From positions 310,001 through 374,000 of the forward strand of contig NZ_FXBM01000001.1 of assembly GCF_900177245.1 (NCBI RefSeq): a stretch of 64,000 nt of DNA, written 5' to 3'. The notes under the pieces were generated by a model that did not search any database, was not told the DNA's origin, and saw only the letters and a program-made list of their open reading frames with translations. The translations under genes were made by a program, and so were the position numbers. This stretch comes from Rathayibacter oskolensis. Lineage in GTDB: Bacteria > Actinomycetota > Actinomycetes > Actinomycetales > Microbacteriaceae. Shown in pieces: positions 35,601-41,893 of this stretch (position 1 is the stretch's first letter; every line of letters starts with the position of its first letter).

Positions 35601-35886
35601 CCGCGAGCGCGGCATGCCGGTGCGGGAGGCGCTGCTGCACGGCACCGAGCGGCGGCTCCGGCCGATCCTGATGACGGCCCTCGCGACGATCTTCGCGCTC
35701 CTGCCGATGGCGCTCGGCATCACCGGCCACGGCGGCTTCATCTCGCAGCCGCTCGCGATCGTCGTGATCGGCGGTCTCGTCTCGTCGACCGTGCTCACCC
35801 TCGTCGTACTGCCGGTCGTCTACAACCTGGTCGAGGGGTATCGTGAGCGGCGGCGTGCGGCTCGCGCCGAGAGGGCGTCGGCATGA
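32662..35886 (+). CDS. RND efflux transporter (AcrB/HAE1 type)
   Basis: This 1074-residue protein has the complete RND layout: a first helix (residues 9-30), a large extracytoplasmic loop (about 35-335), helices 2-6 with the proton-relay motif GRVVDDSIVVIENIKRH (about 411-427), a linker, helix 7, a second loop and helices 8-12 ending in VLTLVVLPVVYNL. A Gly-rich GGGGGGS segment lies in the second loop. The family exports drugs or lipids by proton antiport. In Gram-positive bacteria relatives such as SwrC act without an outer-membrane channel, and no membrane-fusion or outer-membrane gene is present here. The GTG start follows GGAAG. The stop overlaps the next start (ATGA). Confidence 0.92.
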   Translation: MHLLAVLSMKNRALIALVTVVVAVFGSVALTGLKQELAPSISFPQLAVVSSYPGAAPEVVNDDVSTPIETAIQGVPGLETTSATSSTNSSLISASFVYGTDLATAEQKILQAINRIKSTLPEGVDPQVVTGSFDDLPVLQLAVSSDGDAKALASELRASVIPDLEKVEGVREVALVGESAQRVTITPDDAALAAAGLSVTDIRTALQQNGVLVAGGEITQDGSTFSVQSGVKLGSTDDIAALPLLPSLPASAASAPLTAAPVLSTIGSVATVAVTDAPITSISRVNGQPALTLSITKLPAANTVEVSTGVTALLPDLEASLGDGATFTSVFDQAPYIQDSIESLAQEGALGLVFAVLVILVFLLSVRATLVTAISIPTSVLITFIGLQTAGYTLNILTLGALTIAIGRVVDDSIVVIENIKRHLDAGEERAATIAVAVREVAGAITASTITTVAVFLPISFVGGTTGELFRPFALTVSIALLASLVVALTIVPVLAYWLLRPSKRAGVREAAQAALAEERTATGEGAPVATGPVVTAPVATSEAPHHGAHAAPRRGSALQRVYGPIIGWTLRHSVATVLLALLVLVGTGALYPLMKTNFLGASGQNTFTVTQTVPVGQSLDAQDATAQQASAAILDVGGVETVQLSVGSAGGGLQSAFGGGGGGSSIRYSVTTDESADQEVVQSDVRDALGAIASPDDISVAASSGFGASSDIEVDLSTASQSDLQSANDALLEALRATDGISQAESNLSSSLPYIAVRVDRDAAARAGLSEVAVGTIVSQALQPTQVGSVVIDDRTLSIYLADAQPPATVDELSSLPIPTLTGEVALSTLAAVEQTNGPASITTERGQRTATITVTPEGDDLASANVAVQSAIDDTELPAGVSASLGGVTADQTDAFSQLGIALLVAILIVYVVMVATFRSLLQPLLLLVSVPFAATGAILLQVITGVPLGVPSLIGVLMLIGIVVTNAIVLVDLVNQYRERGMPVREALLHGTERRLRPILMTALATIFALLPMALGITGHGGFISQPLAIVVIGGLVSSTVLTLVVLPVVYNLVEGYRERRRAARAERASA

Positions 35887-36407
35887 CCGGGATCGCAGGT
35901 CGGGGCACCACCGAGACGGTCGGCACCGAGACGATCGGCTCCCGCTGGCGGAGTGGCCCCGAGCGTGCGGCGGCGGTCCTCGGCGAGGTCGGCCCCGAGC
36001 GCTTCGTCGCCCGCGACTTCCGCCCCGGCACCCTGCGGCACATCGTCCTCTTCCGGTTCCGCCCGACGGCACTCGTCAGCGAGGTGGACGAGGTCGTCGC
36101 GCGCTTCGTGGCGCTCGGCGACGAGTGCGTCCGCGACGGTCGCCCCTACATCGTCTCGCTCGAGACCGGCCAGCAGCAGAGCACAGAGGGGGCGGGCGAG
36201 GGCTTCGACCGCGCCTTCGTGCTCACGTTCGCGTCGGAGGGGGATCTCAACTACTACCTCGGGCGACCCGCCGTCGAGGAGGCGGGCCTCTGGGATCCGG
36301 CGCACGACGCGTTCAAGGCGTCCGTCGGCCCGTTCCTCGACACCGCGGGCGTCGTCACCTTCGACTTCCGGCCCGAGCCCCTCGATTCCGGCGCCCTCGC
36401 CGGCTGA
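35883..36407 (+). CDS. Dabb-domain (stress-responsive alpha/beta barrel) protein
   Basis: This 174-residue protein has a variable N-terminal 45 residues and a Dabb domain (about residues 50-150): TLRHIVLFRFRP at the start, the middle FDRAFVLTFASEGDLNYYL, and HDAFKASVGPFLDTAGVVTFDF at the end (given by its ends). Dabb proteins are small dimeric barrels related to ferredoxin-like monooxygenases; their role in bacteria is unclear. Its ATG overlaps the RND gene stop (ATGA), so it is translated with the pump. Confidence 0.85.
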   Translation: MTGIAGRGTTETVGTETIGSRWRSGPERAAAVLGEVGPERFVARDFRPGTLRHIVLFRFRPTALVSEVDEVVARFVALGDECVRDGRPYIVSLETGQQQSTEGAGEGFDRAFVLTFASEGDLNYYLGRPAVEEAGLWDPAHDAFKASVGPFLDTAGVVTFDFRPEPLDSGALAG

Positions 36408-36410
36408 TCC

Positions 36411-36884
36411 GTGGCGACCCCCGACTTCATCCTGCGGCTGCGCGAGCGGATCGGCACCGAGCTCCTCTGGCTCACCGGCGTGACCGCGGTGATCCTCCGG
36501 GACGAGCCCGCGCGGCAGGTCCTGCTGGTGCGCCGCTCCGACACCGGCGCCTGGACGCCCGTGACCGGCGTGATCGATCCCGGCGAGACGGTCTCGGCGA
36601 CGGCCGCGCGCGAGGCGCTCGAGGAGGCGGGCGTCGTCATCGAGGTCGAGCGACTCGTCTGGGTGCACACCCTCGCACCGATGCAGTACCCGAACGGCGA
36701 CCGTGCGCAGTACCTCGACCACACGGTCCGCGCCCGCTACGTCTCGGGCGAGGCGCACGTCGCCGACGAGGAGTCGACCGAGGTCGGCTGGTTCGCTCCG
36801 GACGCGCTGCCGCCGATGTCGGCCGACCACCGCGAGCGCATCGCGCGGGCGCTGTCGGAGTCCGAGGTCTGCGCGCTGGACTAG
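36411..36884 (+). CDS. NUDIX hydrolase
   Basis: This 157-residue NUDIX hydrolase shows the box as GVIDPGETVSATAAREALEE followed by AGVVI (about residues 44-68), with all catalytic Glu and Arg positions kept. It cleaves a nucleoside diphosphate linked to another moiety; the substrate is unknown. The GTG start lies three bases behind the Dabb gene, so it belongs to the RND operon. The beginning TPDFILRLRERIG is common in actinobacterial NUDIX proteins. Confidence 0.92.
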   Translation: MATPDFILRLRERIGTELLWLTGVTAVILRDEPARQVLLVRRSDTGAWTPVTGVIDPGETVSATAAREALEEAGVVIEVERLVWVHTLAPMQYPNGDRAQYLDHTVRARYVSGEAHVADEESTEVGWFAPDALPPMSADHRERIARALSESEVCALD

Positions 36885-36903
36885 TCGCCCTCCGGCCGAG
36901 GCG

Positions 36904-37455
36904 CTACACGTGCTCCGACACGAGCACCGCGGTCGTCCCCGGCTCGAGCGCGTCGAAGACGTGCTGCTCGTCGCCCGGGTACGAGAGGTAGTCGCCGGGG
37001 CCGAGCTCGACGGGTGCCTCGGCCGGGCCGACGAGGGCGCGGCCCGTCGAGAGCACGACGTGCTCGAGCGTCCCGCGGGCGTGCGGGGCGGAGTCGCGGG
37101 CCGTTCCGGGCTCGCCGGCGACGAGGTAGACGTCGCGGCGCGCTCCCGGGGGGCAGGCGCTCAGCAGCGTGGCCACGTAGTCGGCGGTGGCGGAGGCGAT
37201 GCGCGGCCCGTCGCCGGCGCGGATCAGCTGCACGGTGCGGCGCGGCGGCTCGACGAGGTGCGAGAACGGGACGCCGAGCGCGCCGCCGAGGGCCCACAGC
37301 GTCTCGAGGCTCGGGTTGCCCTCGCCCGCTTCGAGCTGCGACAGGGTCGACTTCGCGATCCCGGCGCGACGGGCGACCTCGGAGATGCTGAGCCCGAGGC
37401 GGGAGCGCTCGCGGCGCAGGGCCGAGGCGACGAGGTCGCGGGGGGAGTCGGTCAT
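36904..37455 (-). CDS. XRE-family regulator with C-terminal cupin
   Basis: This 183-residue protein has an HTH_XRE domain (about residues 12-70; LGLSISEVARRAGIAKSTLS, QLEAGEGNPSLETLWALGGA) and a cupin (about 115-178; APHARGTLEHVVLSTGRALV, PGDYLSYPGDEQHVFDAL). ATG at 37455 is the family start; the frame remains open to 37509. It is divergent from azlCD by 63 bp, and regulators of this class next to azlCD probably control branched-chain amino acid export. Confidence 0.92.
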   Translation of the reverse strand: MTDSPRDLVASALRRERSRLGLSISEVARRAGIAKSTLSQLEAGEGNPSLETLWALGGALGVPFSHLVEPPRRTVQLIRAGDGPRIASATADYVATLLSACPPGARRDVYLVAGEPGTARDSAPHARGTLEHVVLSTGRALVGPAEAPVELGPGDYLSYPGDEQHVFDALEPGTTAVLVSEHV

Positions 37456-37474
37456 CGTTCGCTTCCGTGATCGA

Positions 37475-37494
37475 GCGTTCGACTTGACGAACGC
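37475..37494. promoter_or_regulatory. Operator and promoter candidate between the XRE-cupin gene and azlC
   Basis: GCGTTCG-ACTTGA-CGAACGC is an inverted repeat with two 7-bp arms in the 63-bp divergent gap. A further CGTTCGC half site lies at 37456-37462. The sequence TTGACG (37484-37489) within it may be the -35 box for azlC. Binding by the XRE-cupin protein is inferred. Confidence 0.5.
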
Positions 37495-37518
37495 GGGGCA
37501 GAGCGGCACGATGGCCGC

Positions 37519-38202
37519 ATGTTCAGCCTAAACGCCGCCCGTTCGTTGCTCCGAACGATCGACCGCGCCGATCTGCGGGCGATCGCGCTCGTCGGCCTCT
37601 CGGTCGCGGTGGTCGGCGTCTCCTACGGTCTCGGTGCCACGGGGGCGGGGTTCCCGCTGTGGCAGATCCTGCTGCTCGCGATCGCCGTGTTCGGCGCGTC
37701 GGCCGAGATCCTCTTCGTGGGAGTCGTCGCCGCAGGAGGCGCTCCGCTGGCGGCGGCGCTCGCCGCGCTGCTCGTGAACGTTCGGGCCCTGCCCTACGGG
37801 ATGGCGGTCGGCGGATTCCTGACCCCGGGCCGCCTCCGTCTGCTCGGTGCGCACCTCGCCAACGACGAGACCGTGGCGCTCGCGCTGGGCGGGGCGACTC
37901 CGGAACGCCGTCGCGCCCTCTTCTGGGTCTCCGGCGCGGCGGTGGCGCTCGCCTGGCCGCTCGGCGCGCTCACCGGCTCCCTCCTCGGAGCGGTGGTCGC
38001 CGACCCCGCGGTGCTGGGGCTGGACGCCGTGTTCCCGGCCGTCCTGCTCGCGCTCGCCCTGCCCGCCCTGCGGGGAGCTCGGACAGCGGCGGCGGCGACC
38101 GCCGGGGCCGTGATCGCGCTCGCGGCCCTGCCGATCGCGCCGCTCGGACTCGCGCCGGTGCTGGGTCTCGCCGGGCTCCTCGTCGCCGGGAGGCGCGCAT
38201 GA
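37519..38202 (+). CDS. azlC: AzlC-family branched-chain amino acid exporter subunit
   Basis: This 227-residue protein has six or seven hydrophobic helices. AzlC landmarks are GATGAGFPLWQILLLAIAVF with GASAEILFVGVVAAGG (the substrate-site segment), LLVNVRALPYGMAV and LLGAHLANDETVALAL. Together with AzlD it exports branched-chain amino acids. The stop overlaps the azlD start (ATGA). The XRE-cupin gene is divergent. Confidence 0.92.
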   Translation: MFSLNAARSLLRTIDRADLRAIALVGLSVAVVGVSYGLGATGAGFPLWQILLLAIAVFGASAEILFVGVVAAGGAPLAAALAALLVNVRALPYGMAVGGFLTPGRLRLLGAHLANDETVALALGGATPERRRALFWVSGAAVALAWPLGALTGSLLGAVVADPAVLGLDAVFPAVLLALALPALRGARTAAAATAGAVIALAALPIAPLGLAPVLGLAGLLVAGRRA

Positions 38203-38534
38203 GCGGCGCCGTGCCGAGCACGACCGCGGTCACGCTCGGCATCGTGGTCCTGGCGATCGGCAGCTTCGCGTTGCGCGCGGGCGGCGCGGTGCTGCGTGAC
38301 CGGATCGATCTCGGCGAGACGACGGGGCGCCTCCTCGACCGCGGCACGGTCGTGCTGCTCGTCGCGGTCGCCCTCGTCTCGGCGCTCGCCGACGGCACCG
38401 AGCCGGCGCCCGCCTCCCGCGCACTCGGCGTCGCCGCCGGCGCCCTCGCCGCGGTGGCCGGCGCGCCGCTGGTCGCCGTGGTGCTCACCGCGGCGGCGAC
38501 GACGGCGCTGGTCAGGGCGATCGGGTTGGCCTGA
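38199..38534 (+). CDS. azlD: AzlD-family branched-chain amino acid exporter subunit
   Basis: This 111-residue protein with four helices starts by ATGA overlap with azlC. SFALRAGGAVLRDRI is the conserved AzlD segment after the first helix. It is the small partner needed for AzlC function. The size is typical. Confidence 0.9.
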   Translation: MSGAVPSTTAVTLGIVVLAIGSFALRAGGAVLRDRIDLGETTGRLLDRGTVVLLVAVALVSALADGTEPAPASRALGVAAGALAAVAGAPLVAVVLTAAATTALVRAIGLA

Positions 38535-38555
38535 CGCGTGAAGTCCGCTGACGCC

Positions 38556-38954
38556 TCAGAGCGCCTTGGCGAAGCACACACCCGACGGGTCGCCGACGTA
38601 GGCGCCGAAGCCGTCGATCTCGACGAAGCCGAGCGCCTGCGCGGTGTCGAGGGCGTCCTGGGCGTCCGCCGCGACCCGGAAGCGCAGCGTGCGGATCCGC
38701 TGCACCCGCGCCCACGCCTCCGCGGCACCGATCAGGCGCCGGGCGACTCCGCGCCGCCGCGCCTCCGGGAGCACCGCGAGCGCGAGGAGCTCGGCGAAGT
38801 CGTCGGGCCCGGGAGCGAGCGCGATCGCGCCGACGGGCACCGCGCCCTCGCGGGCGGCGAAGACGCGCGCGTGCCGCGGAGGTGGTGGCGTGAGCAGACC
38901 GGCGAGATCGGGGGAGTCGCCCCGCTCGAGCCTGACCACGACGCCGCCGGTCAC
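38556..38954 (-). CDS. GNAT-family N-acetyltransferase
   Basis: This 132-residue protein has the acetyl-CoA binding region ELLALAVLPEARRRGVARRL (about residues 60-79), including the RRRGVA loop, followed by the helix and the strand TLRFRVAADAQDAL typical of GNAT enzymes. The length is short but covers the core fold. The substrate is unknown. The GTG start overlaps the stop of the esterase-like lipoprotein gene (GTGA), so the two are coupled. The longer open frame upstream is only the shadow of that gene. Confidence 0.87.
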   Translation of the reverse strand: MTGGVVVRLERGDSPDLAGLLTPPPPRHARVFAAREGAVPVGAIALAPGPDDFAELLALAVLPEARRRGVARRLIGAAEAWARVQRIRTLRFRVAADAQDALDTAQALGFVEIDGFGAYVGDPSGVCFAKAL

Positions 38955-39931
38955 GACGAGGGCTCCGACGCTCCCGCCGGCTCGAGGGAGAGGGTCTGCA
39001 CGGCCGGCGCGTCGAGCTGCGCGTGCAGGAAGTCGACGACCGTCGTGCGGAGCGCGTCGTCGAGCATGGCGATCGAGTGCATCGCCCCGGGGACGACCAC
39101 GAAGTCGACGCTCGTACCGGCCGTCTCGAGCGCCTCCGCGAACGCGCTCGACTGCGAGAGCGCGACGCGCTCCTCGGCCGAGTGCGCGATGAGGAAGGCG
39201 GGCTCGCTGCCGTCGACGTGCGCGATCGGCGACGCCTCCTCGGCCGCGGGGCAGGCGGTGAGGTCGGCGCAGTCGAGGTAGGTGCGCACGGCGCCGGCGA
39301 CGCCCGCGACCGGATCGTCGTCGGCGAGGCCCTCGGCGGTCAGATCGGAGGGGCCGCTGAGGTCGACGACCGCGGCCAGTCGGGAGGAGCTCGCGTCGAC
39401 GGTGCCGAGCAGCGATACGAGGTTGCCTCCTGCCGAGCCGCCGAACGCGGCGACGCGCTCGGGGTCGATGCCGAAGCGCTCGGTCTGCTCGGGGGCGAGG
39501 ACCCAGTCGAGGGCGGCCGAGACGTCGTCGATCTGCGCGGGGAAGACCGCGTCGGGTGCGAGTCGGTAGTTCACCGAGACCGTGACGAAGCCCTCCGACG
39601 CCAGCCACTGGCAGAGCGGGCGCCAGTTCGCGTCGGCCTTGTCGCCGCGCGCCCAGCTGCCGCCGTGCACGACGAGCACCGCGGGCAAGGCGGCGTCGGC
39701 GGCGTCGACCGGCGAGCACACGTCGACCGCCTGGCCGGTCTCCTCGTCGTAGACGAGATCGGCCGTGACGGGGATGTCGCTGTAGGCGGCGACCGGTTCC
39801 GCGCCCGCCGCCTGGGCGATCGGCTCCGAGACGGGCGTCGCGCTCGCGCACCCGGTGAGGGCCGCCGCGCTGAGCGCCAGGGTCGCCGCATACAGGGCGA
39901 GGAGTCGCGTGGGTCGGGTGGGCTCGCGCAT
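38951..39931 (-). CDS. Alpha/beta hydrolase (esterase) lipoprotein, HSL type
   Basis: This 326-residue protein begins with a lipoprotein signal: basic start, hydrophobic run and lipobox LTGC (Cys about residue 28). The mature part is an alpha/beta hydrolase with an HSL-type oxyanion motif (HGGSWARGDK), nucleophile elbow GGSAGGN, acid in the late HSAEERVAL region and His in PGAMHSIAM. Four cysteines occur in the mature sequence. It is likely an outward-facing membrane-anchored esterase or lipase of unknown substrate. The GNAT gene follows by overlap. Confidence 0.9.
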   Translation of the reverse strand: MREPTRPTRLLALYAATLALSAAALTGCASATPVSEPIAQAAGAEPVAAYSDIPVTADLVYDEETGQAVDVCSPVDAADAALPAVLVVHGGSWARGDKADANWRPLCQWLASEGFVTVSVNYRLAPDAVFPAQIDDVSAALDWVLAPEQTERFGIDPERVAAFGGSAGGNLVSLLGTVDASSSRLAAVVDLSGPSDLTAEGLADDDPVAGVAGAVRTYLDCADLTACPAAEEASPIAHVDGSEPAFLIAHSAEERVALSQSSAFAEALETAGTSVDFVVVPGAMHSIAMLDDALRTTVVDFLHAQLDAPAVQTLSLEPAGASEPSS

Positions 39932-39980
39932 GGGTGAGTCGAGCGTAGGTGACGGCGACGCCTCCGCCTAGAGCGACCCC

Positions 39981-40020
39981 GCGATCAGGGGGTGTGCTGC
40001 GCGATCAGGGGGTGGTCTGG
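39981..40020 (-). repeat. 20-bp tandem duplication over the EamA stop codon
   Basis: GCGATCAGGGGGTG occurs at 39981-39994 and again at 40001-40014, a 20-bp period. The second copy contains the TGA stop of the EamA gene on the minus strand. Confidence 0.85.
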
Positions 40021-40979
40021 CGCACGGGCGGCGCTTCGGGTTCCGCGATCGCGGGGCGGGGCGCCTCCGCCTGCAGTCGCACGAGAACCACGCCGACCAG
40101 GATGAGGGCGCCGCCCGCGAACTGGATCGGGGCGGGCAGCTCGCCGAGGAGCGCCCACGACGCGAGGATCGAGAACAGCACCTCCGTGAGCCCGACGAAC
40201 GAGGCGATGCGGGTCCCGAGCCGCGAGCCGCCGGCGATGCCGAGCAGGTAGGCGGTCACGGTGGACATGCCCAGGATCACTGCGGCCGGCATCAGCCACG
40301 ACACCTCGCCGCCGAGGAACAGCACGTCGCCGAAGCTCGCCCGCAACGGGATCAGGCCGATCGCGCCGAGCGCGAGCAGGAGGACCGCGCCGACCGTCAT
40401 GGCCCCGGCGGTGAGCGCGAGCGGCGGCAGCTCGGGGTCGATCCGCCCGGCGATGACGTAGTAGACGCAGAGACCGAGGGAGGCGGTGAGCGCCCAGGCG
40501 ATCCCGACCAGTTCGGGCGTCGCCTGGCCCGAGAGGTCGAGCACGAGGACGAGCCCGAGCAGTGCGAGTGCCGAGCCCCCGAGCACGAAGCGTCCGGGGT
40601 TCCTGCGCGTCCGCGCCCACGAGAACAGGACGAGGAAGACCGGAGCGAGGTACTCGATCAGCAGCGCGATGCCGACCGACATGTGCTCGATCGCGCTGTA
40701 GAAGCAGAGCTGCGCGGCGACCACAGCGAAGACGCCGTAGAGGGCGACGGTGCCGAGGTTCCGCCGCAGCACGTGCCAGCGGCCGCGGAGGGAGAGGGCG
40801 GCGGGGATCGCGAGGATCAGCGCGGCGCCTCCCGCGCGCCAGAGCACGGCTGCCGCCGGGGTCCAGCCGGCCTCGAGCAGCGGCTTCACGAAGGGACCGC
40901 CGAGCCCGAAGGCGGCGGCTGCGGCGAGCGCGAGGATCAGGCCGGAGCCGAGGCGCCGCGGCGGCGTGGAGAGGGTCAT
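40005..40979 (-). CDS. EamA-family transporter
   Basis: This 324-residue protein has ten hydrophobic helices in two EamA repeats (about residues 10-140 and 155-290). Typical phrases are WRAGGAALILAIPAALSLRG, EYLAPVFLVLFSW and VGLTEVLFSILASWALLGEL. EamA proteins export amino acids or other metabolites. The C-terminal 25 residues are polar. The gene is divergent from a CGNR-type regulator, which probably controls it. Confidence 0.92.
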   Translation of the reverse strand: MTLSTPPRRLGSGLILALAAAAAFGLGGPFVKPLLEAGWTPAAAVLWRAGGAALILAIPAALSLRGRWHVLRRNLGTVALYGVFAVVAAQLCFYSAIEHMSVGIALLIEYLAPVFLVLFSWARTRRNPGRFVLGGSALALLGLVLVLDLSGQATPELVGIAWALTASLGLCVYYVIAGRIDPELPPLALTAGAMTVGAVLLLALGAIGLIPLRASFGDVLFLGGEVSWLMPAAVILGMSTVTAYLLGIAGGSRLGTRIASFVGLTEVLFSILASWALLGELPAPIQFAGGALILVGVVLVRLQAEAPRPAIAEPEAPPVRQTTP

Positions 40980-41049
40980 CGGCAGATCCGTTCAGGAGTG
41001 TTCGGCGTTATGCTCGTGACAGTATCCGGTGCACTTGTCAGGAGTCAAT

Positions 41050-41607
41050 ATGGTCTTCGCTCATGACGTCGAGGCGGCTCTGACCGCGACCACCGTCCTC
41101 GTCAACACCCTCCCCGAGCTCTCGCAGTCGGGGGAGGACGAGTTGTCCACGCTCGACCAGCTCGACGAGTTCGTCGTCTCGAACCGCTACACCGGCAGCC
41201 GCGAGCACACCCCCGACGAGCTGGAGGCGGTGCGCGGCATCCGAGCGCCGCTGCGATCGCTCTGGCTGAGCCGGGCCGAGGAGGACCTCGTCGCGATCGT
41301 CAACAGGATGCTCGAGGACGCGCGGGCCCTGCCGCAGCTCGTCCGGCACGGCATGTACGGCTGGCACCTGCACGCCACCCGCGACGAGAGCCCCCTCGCC
41401 ACCCGCATCGTCGTCGAGGGGGCGATGGCGTTCGTCGACGTCGTCCGGAGCGACGAGCGCGACCGCATCCGGATCTGCGCGGCCGAGGACTGCGAGGCCG
41501 TGCTGGTGGATCTCTCCCGGAACCGCTCGAAGCGCTACTGCGACACCGGCAACTGCGGCAATCGCGCGAACGTCGCGGCCTACCGCGCGCGGCGGGCGTC
41601 GGAGTAG
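41050..41607 (+). CDS. CGNR zinc-finger (ABATE-type) regulator
   Basis: This protein of about 185 residues has an N-terminal ABATE/YjbE-type ligand domain (about residues 1-125) and a C-terminal CGNR zinc finger: ICAAEDCEAVLVDLS, then RSKRYCDTGNCGNRANVAAY with four cysteines. ATG at 41050 has AGGAG upstream and is preferred to 41029. CGNR proteins are presumed stress-responsive regulators binding DNA with the finger. It is divergent from the EamA exporter; a TGACA...TGTCA dyad (41017-41040) lies between them. Confidence 0.9.
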   Translation: MVFAHDVEAALTATTVLVNTLPELSQSGEDELSTLDQLDEFVVSNRYTGSREHTPDELEAVRGIRAPLRSLWLSRAEEDLVAIVNRMLEDARALPQLVRHGMYGWHLHATRDESPLATRIVVEGAMAFVDVVRSDERDRIRICAAEDCEAVLVDLSRNRSKRYCDTGNCGNRANVAAYRARRASE

Positions 41608-41662
41608 GACTGCCCCGCCCTAGCCAGCGACCATGCGCACCTGTAGACTCGCGCGGTCGGCT

Positions 41663-41705
41663 CTTGACTCCGTGCGCTGACGCGCGGATGGGTTTGTCAG
41701 TCAAG
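41663..41705 (+). promoter_or_regulatory. Structured leader or promoter element ahead of the DEAD-box gene
   Basis: The 286-bp gap before the helicase gene holds a 7-bp inverted repeat CTTGACT (41663-41669) / AGTCAAG (41699-41705) with an inner GCGC-TGAC-GCGC pair at 41674-41685. A -10-like TAGACT is at 41644-41649. Long structured leaders are common before cold-regulated DEAD-box helicase genes, and this could be one. Nothing else was recognised in the gap. Confidence 0.4.
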
Positions 41706-41893
41706 CGGGCCGGATCCACGACAGTCGTCGTCGGATAAATCACATGTGTGAATCGGCCCCGATCAGCGCGTCCCGCTCCGCCCCAGGAGCTGCGACTCGT
41801 CCGGGTTCTCGCAGGCCTGCCACCGAACGCCCCACGAGGGCGCGGCTCGTCGCAGCCTGCTCGCGCAAGACCTGAACCCAGGAAGCAGCAGTC

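Noticed and set aside
32662-35886. RND gene considered as an MmpL-type lipid transporter
   Set aside because: Motif GRVVDDSIVVIENI and the two large loops fit the AcrB/HAE1 class better than MmpL.
32635-36072. 1145-residue minus-strand open frame antisense to the RND gene
   Set aside because: It is Arg/Asp/Glu/Gly-rich with no domain or binding site, the usual mirror of a high-GC gene; the plus strand holds a full RND protein.
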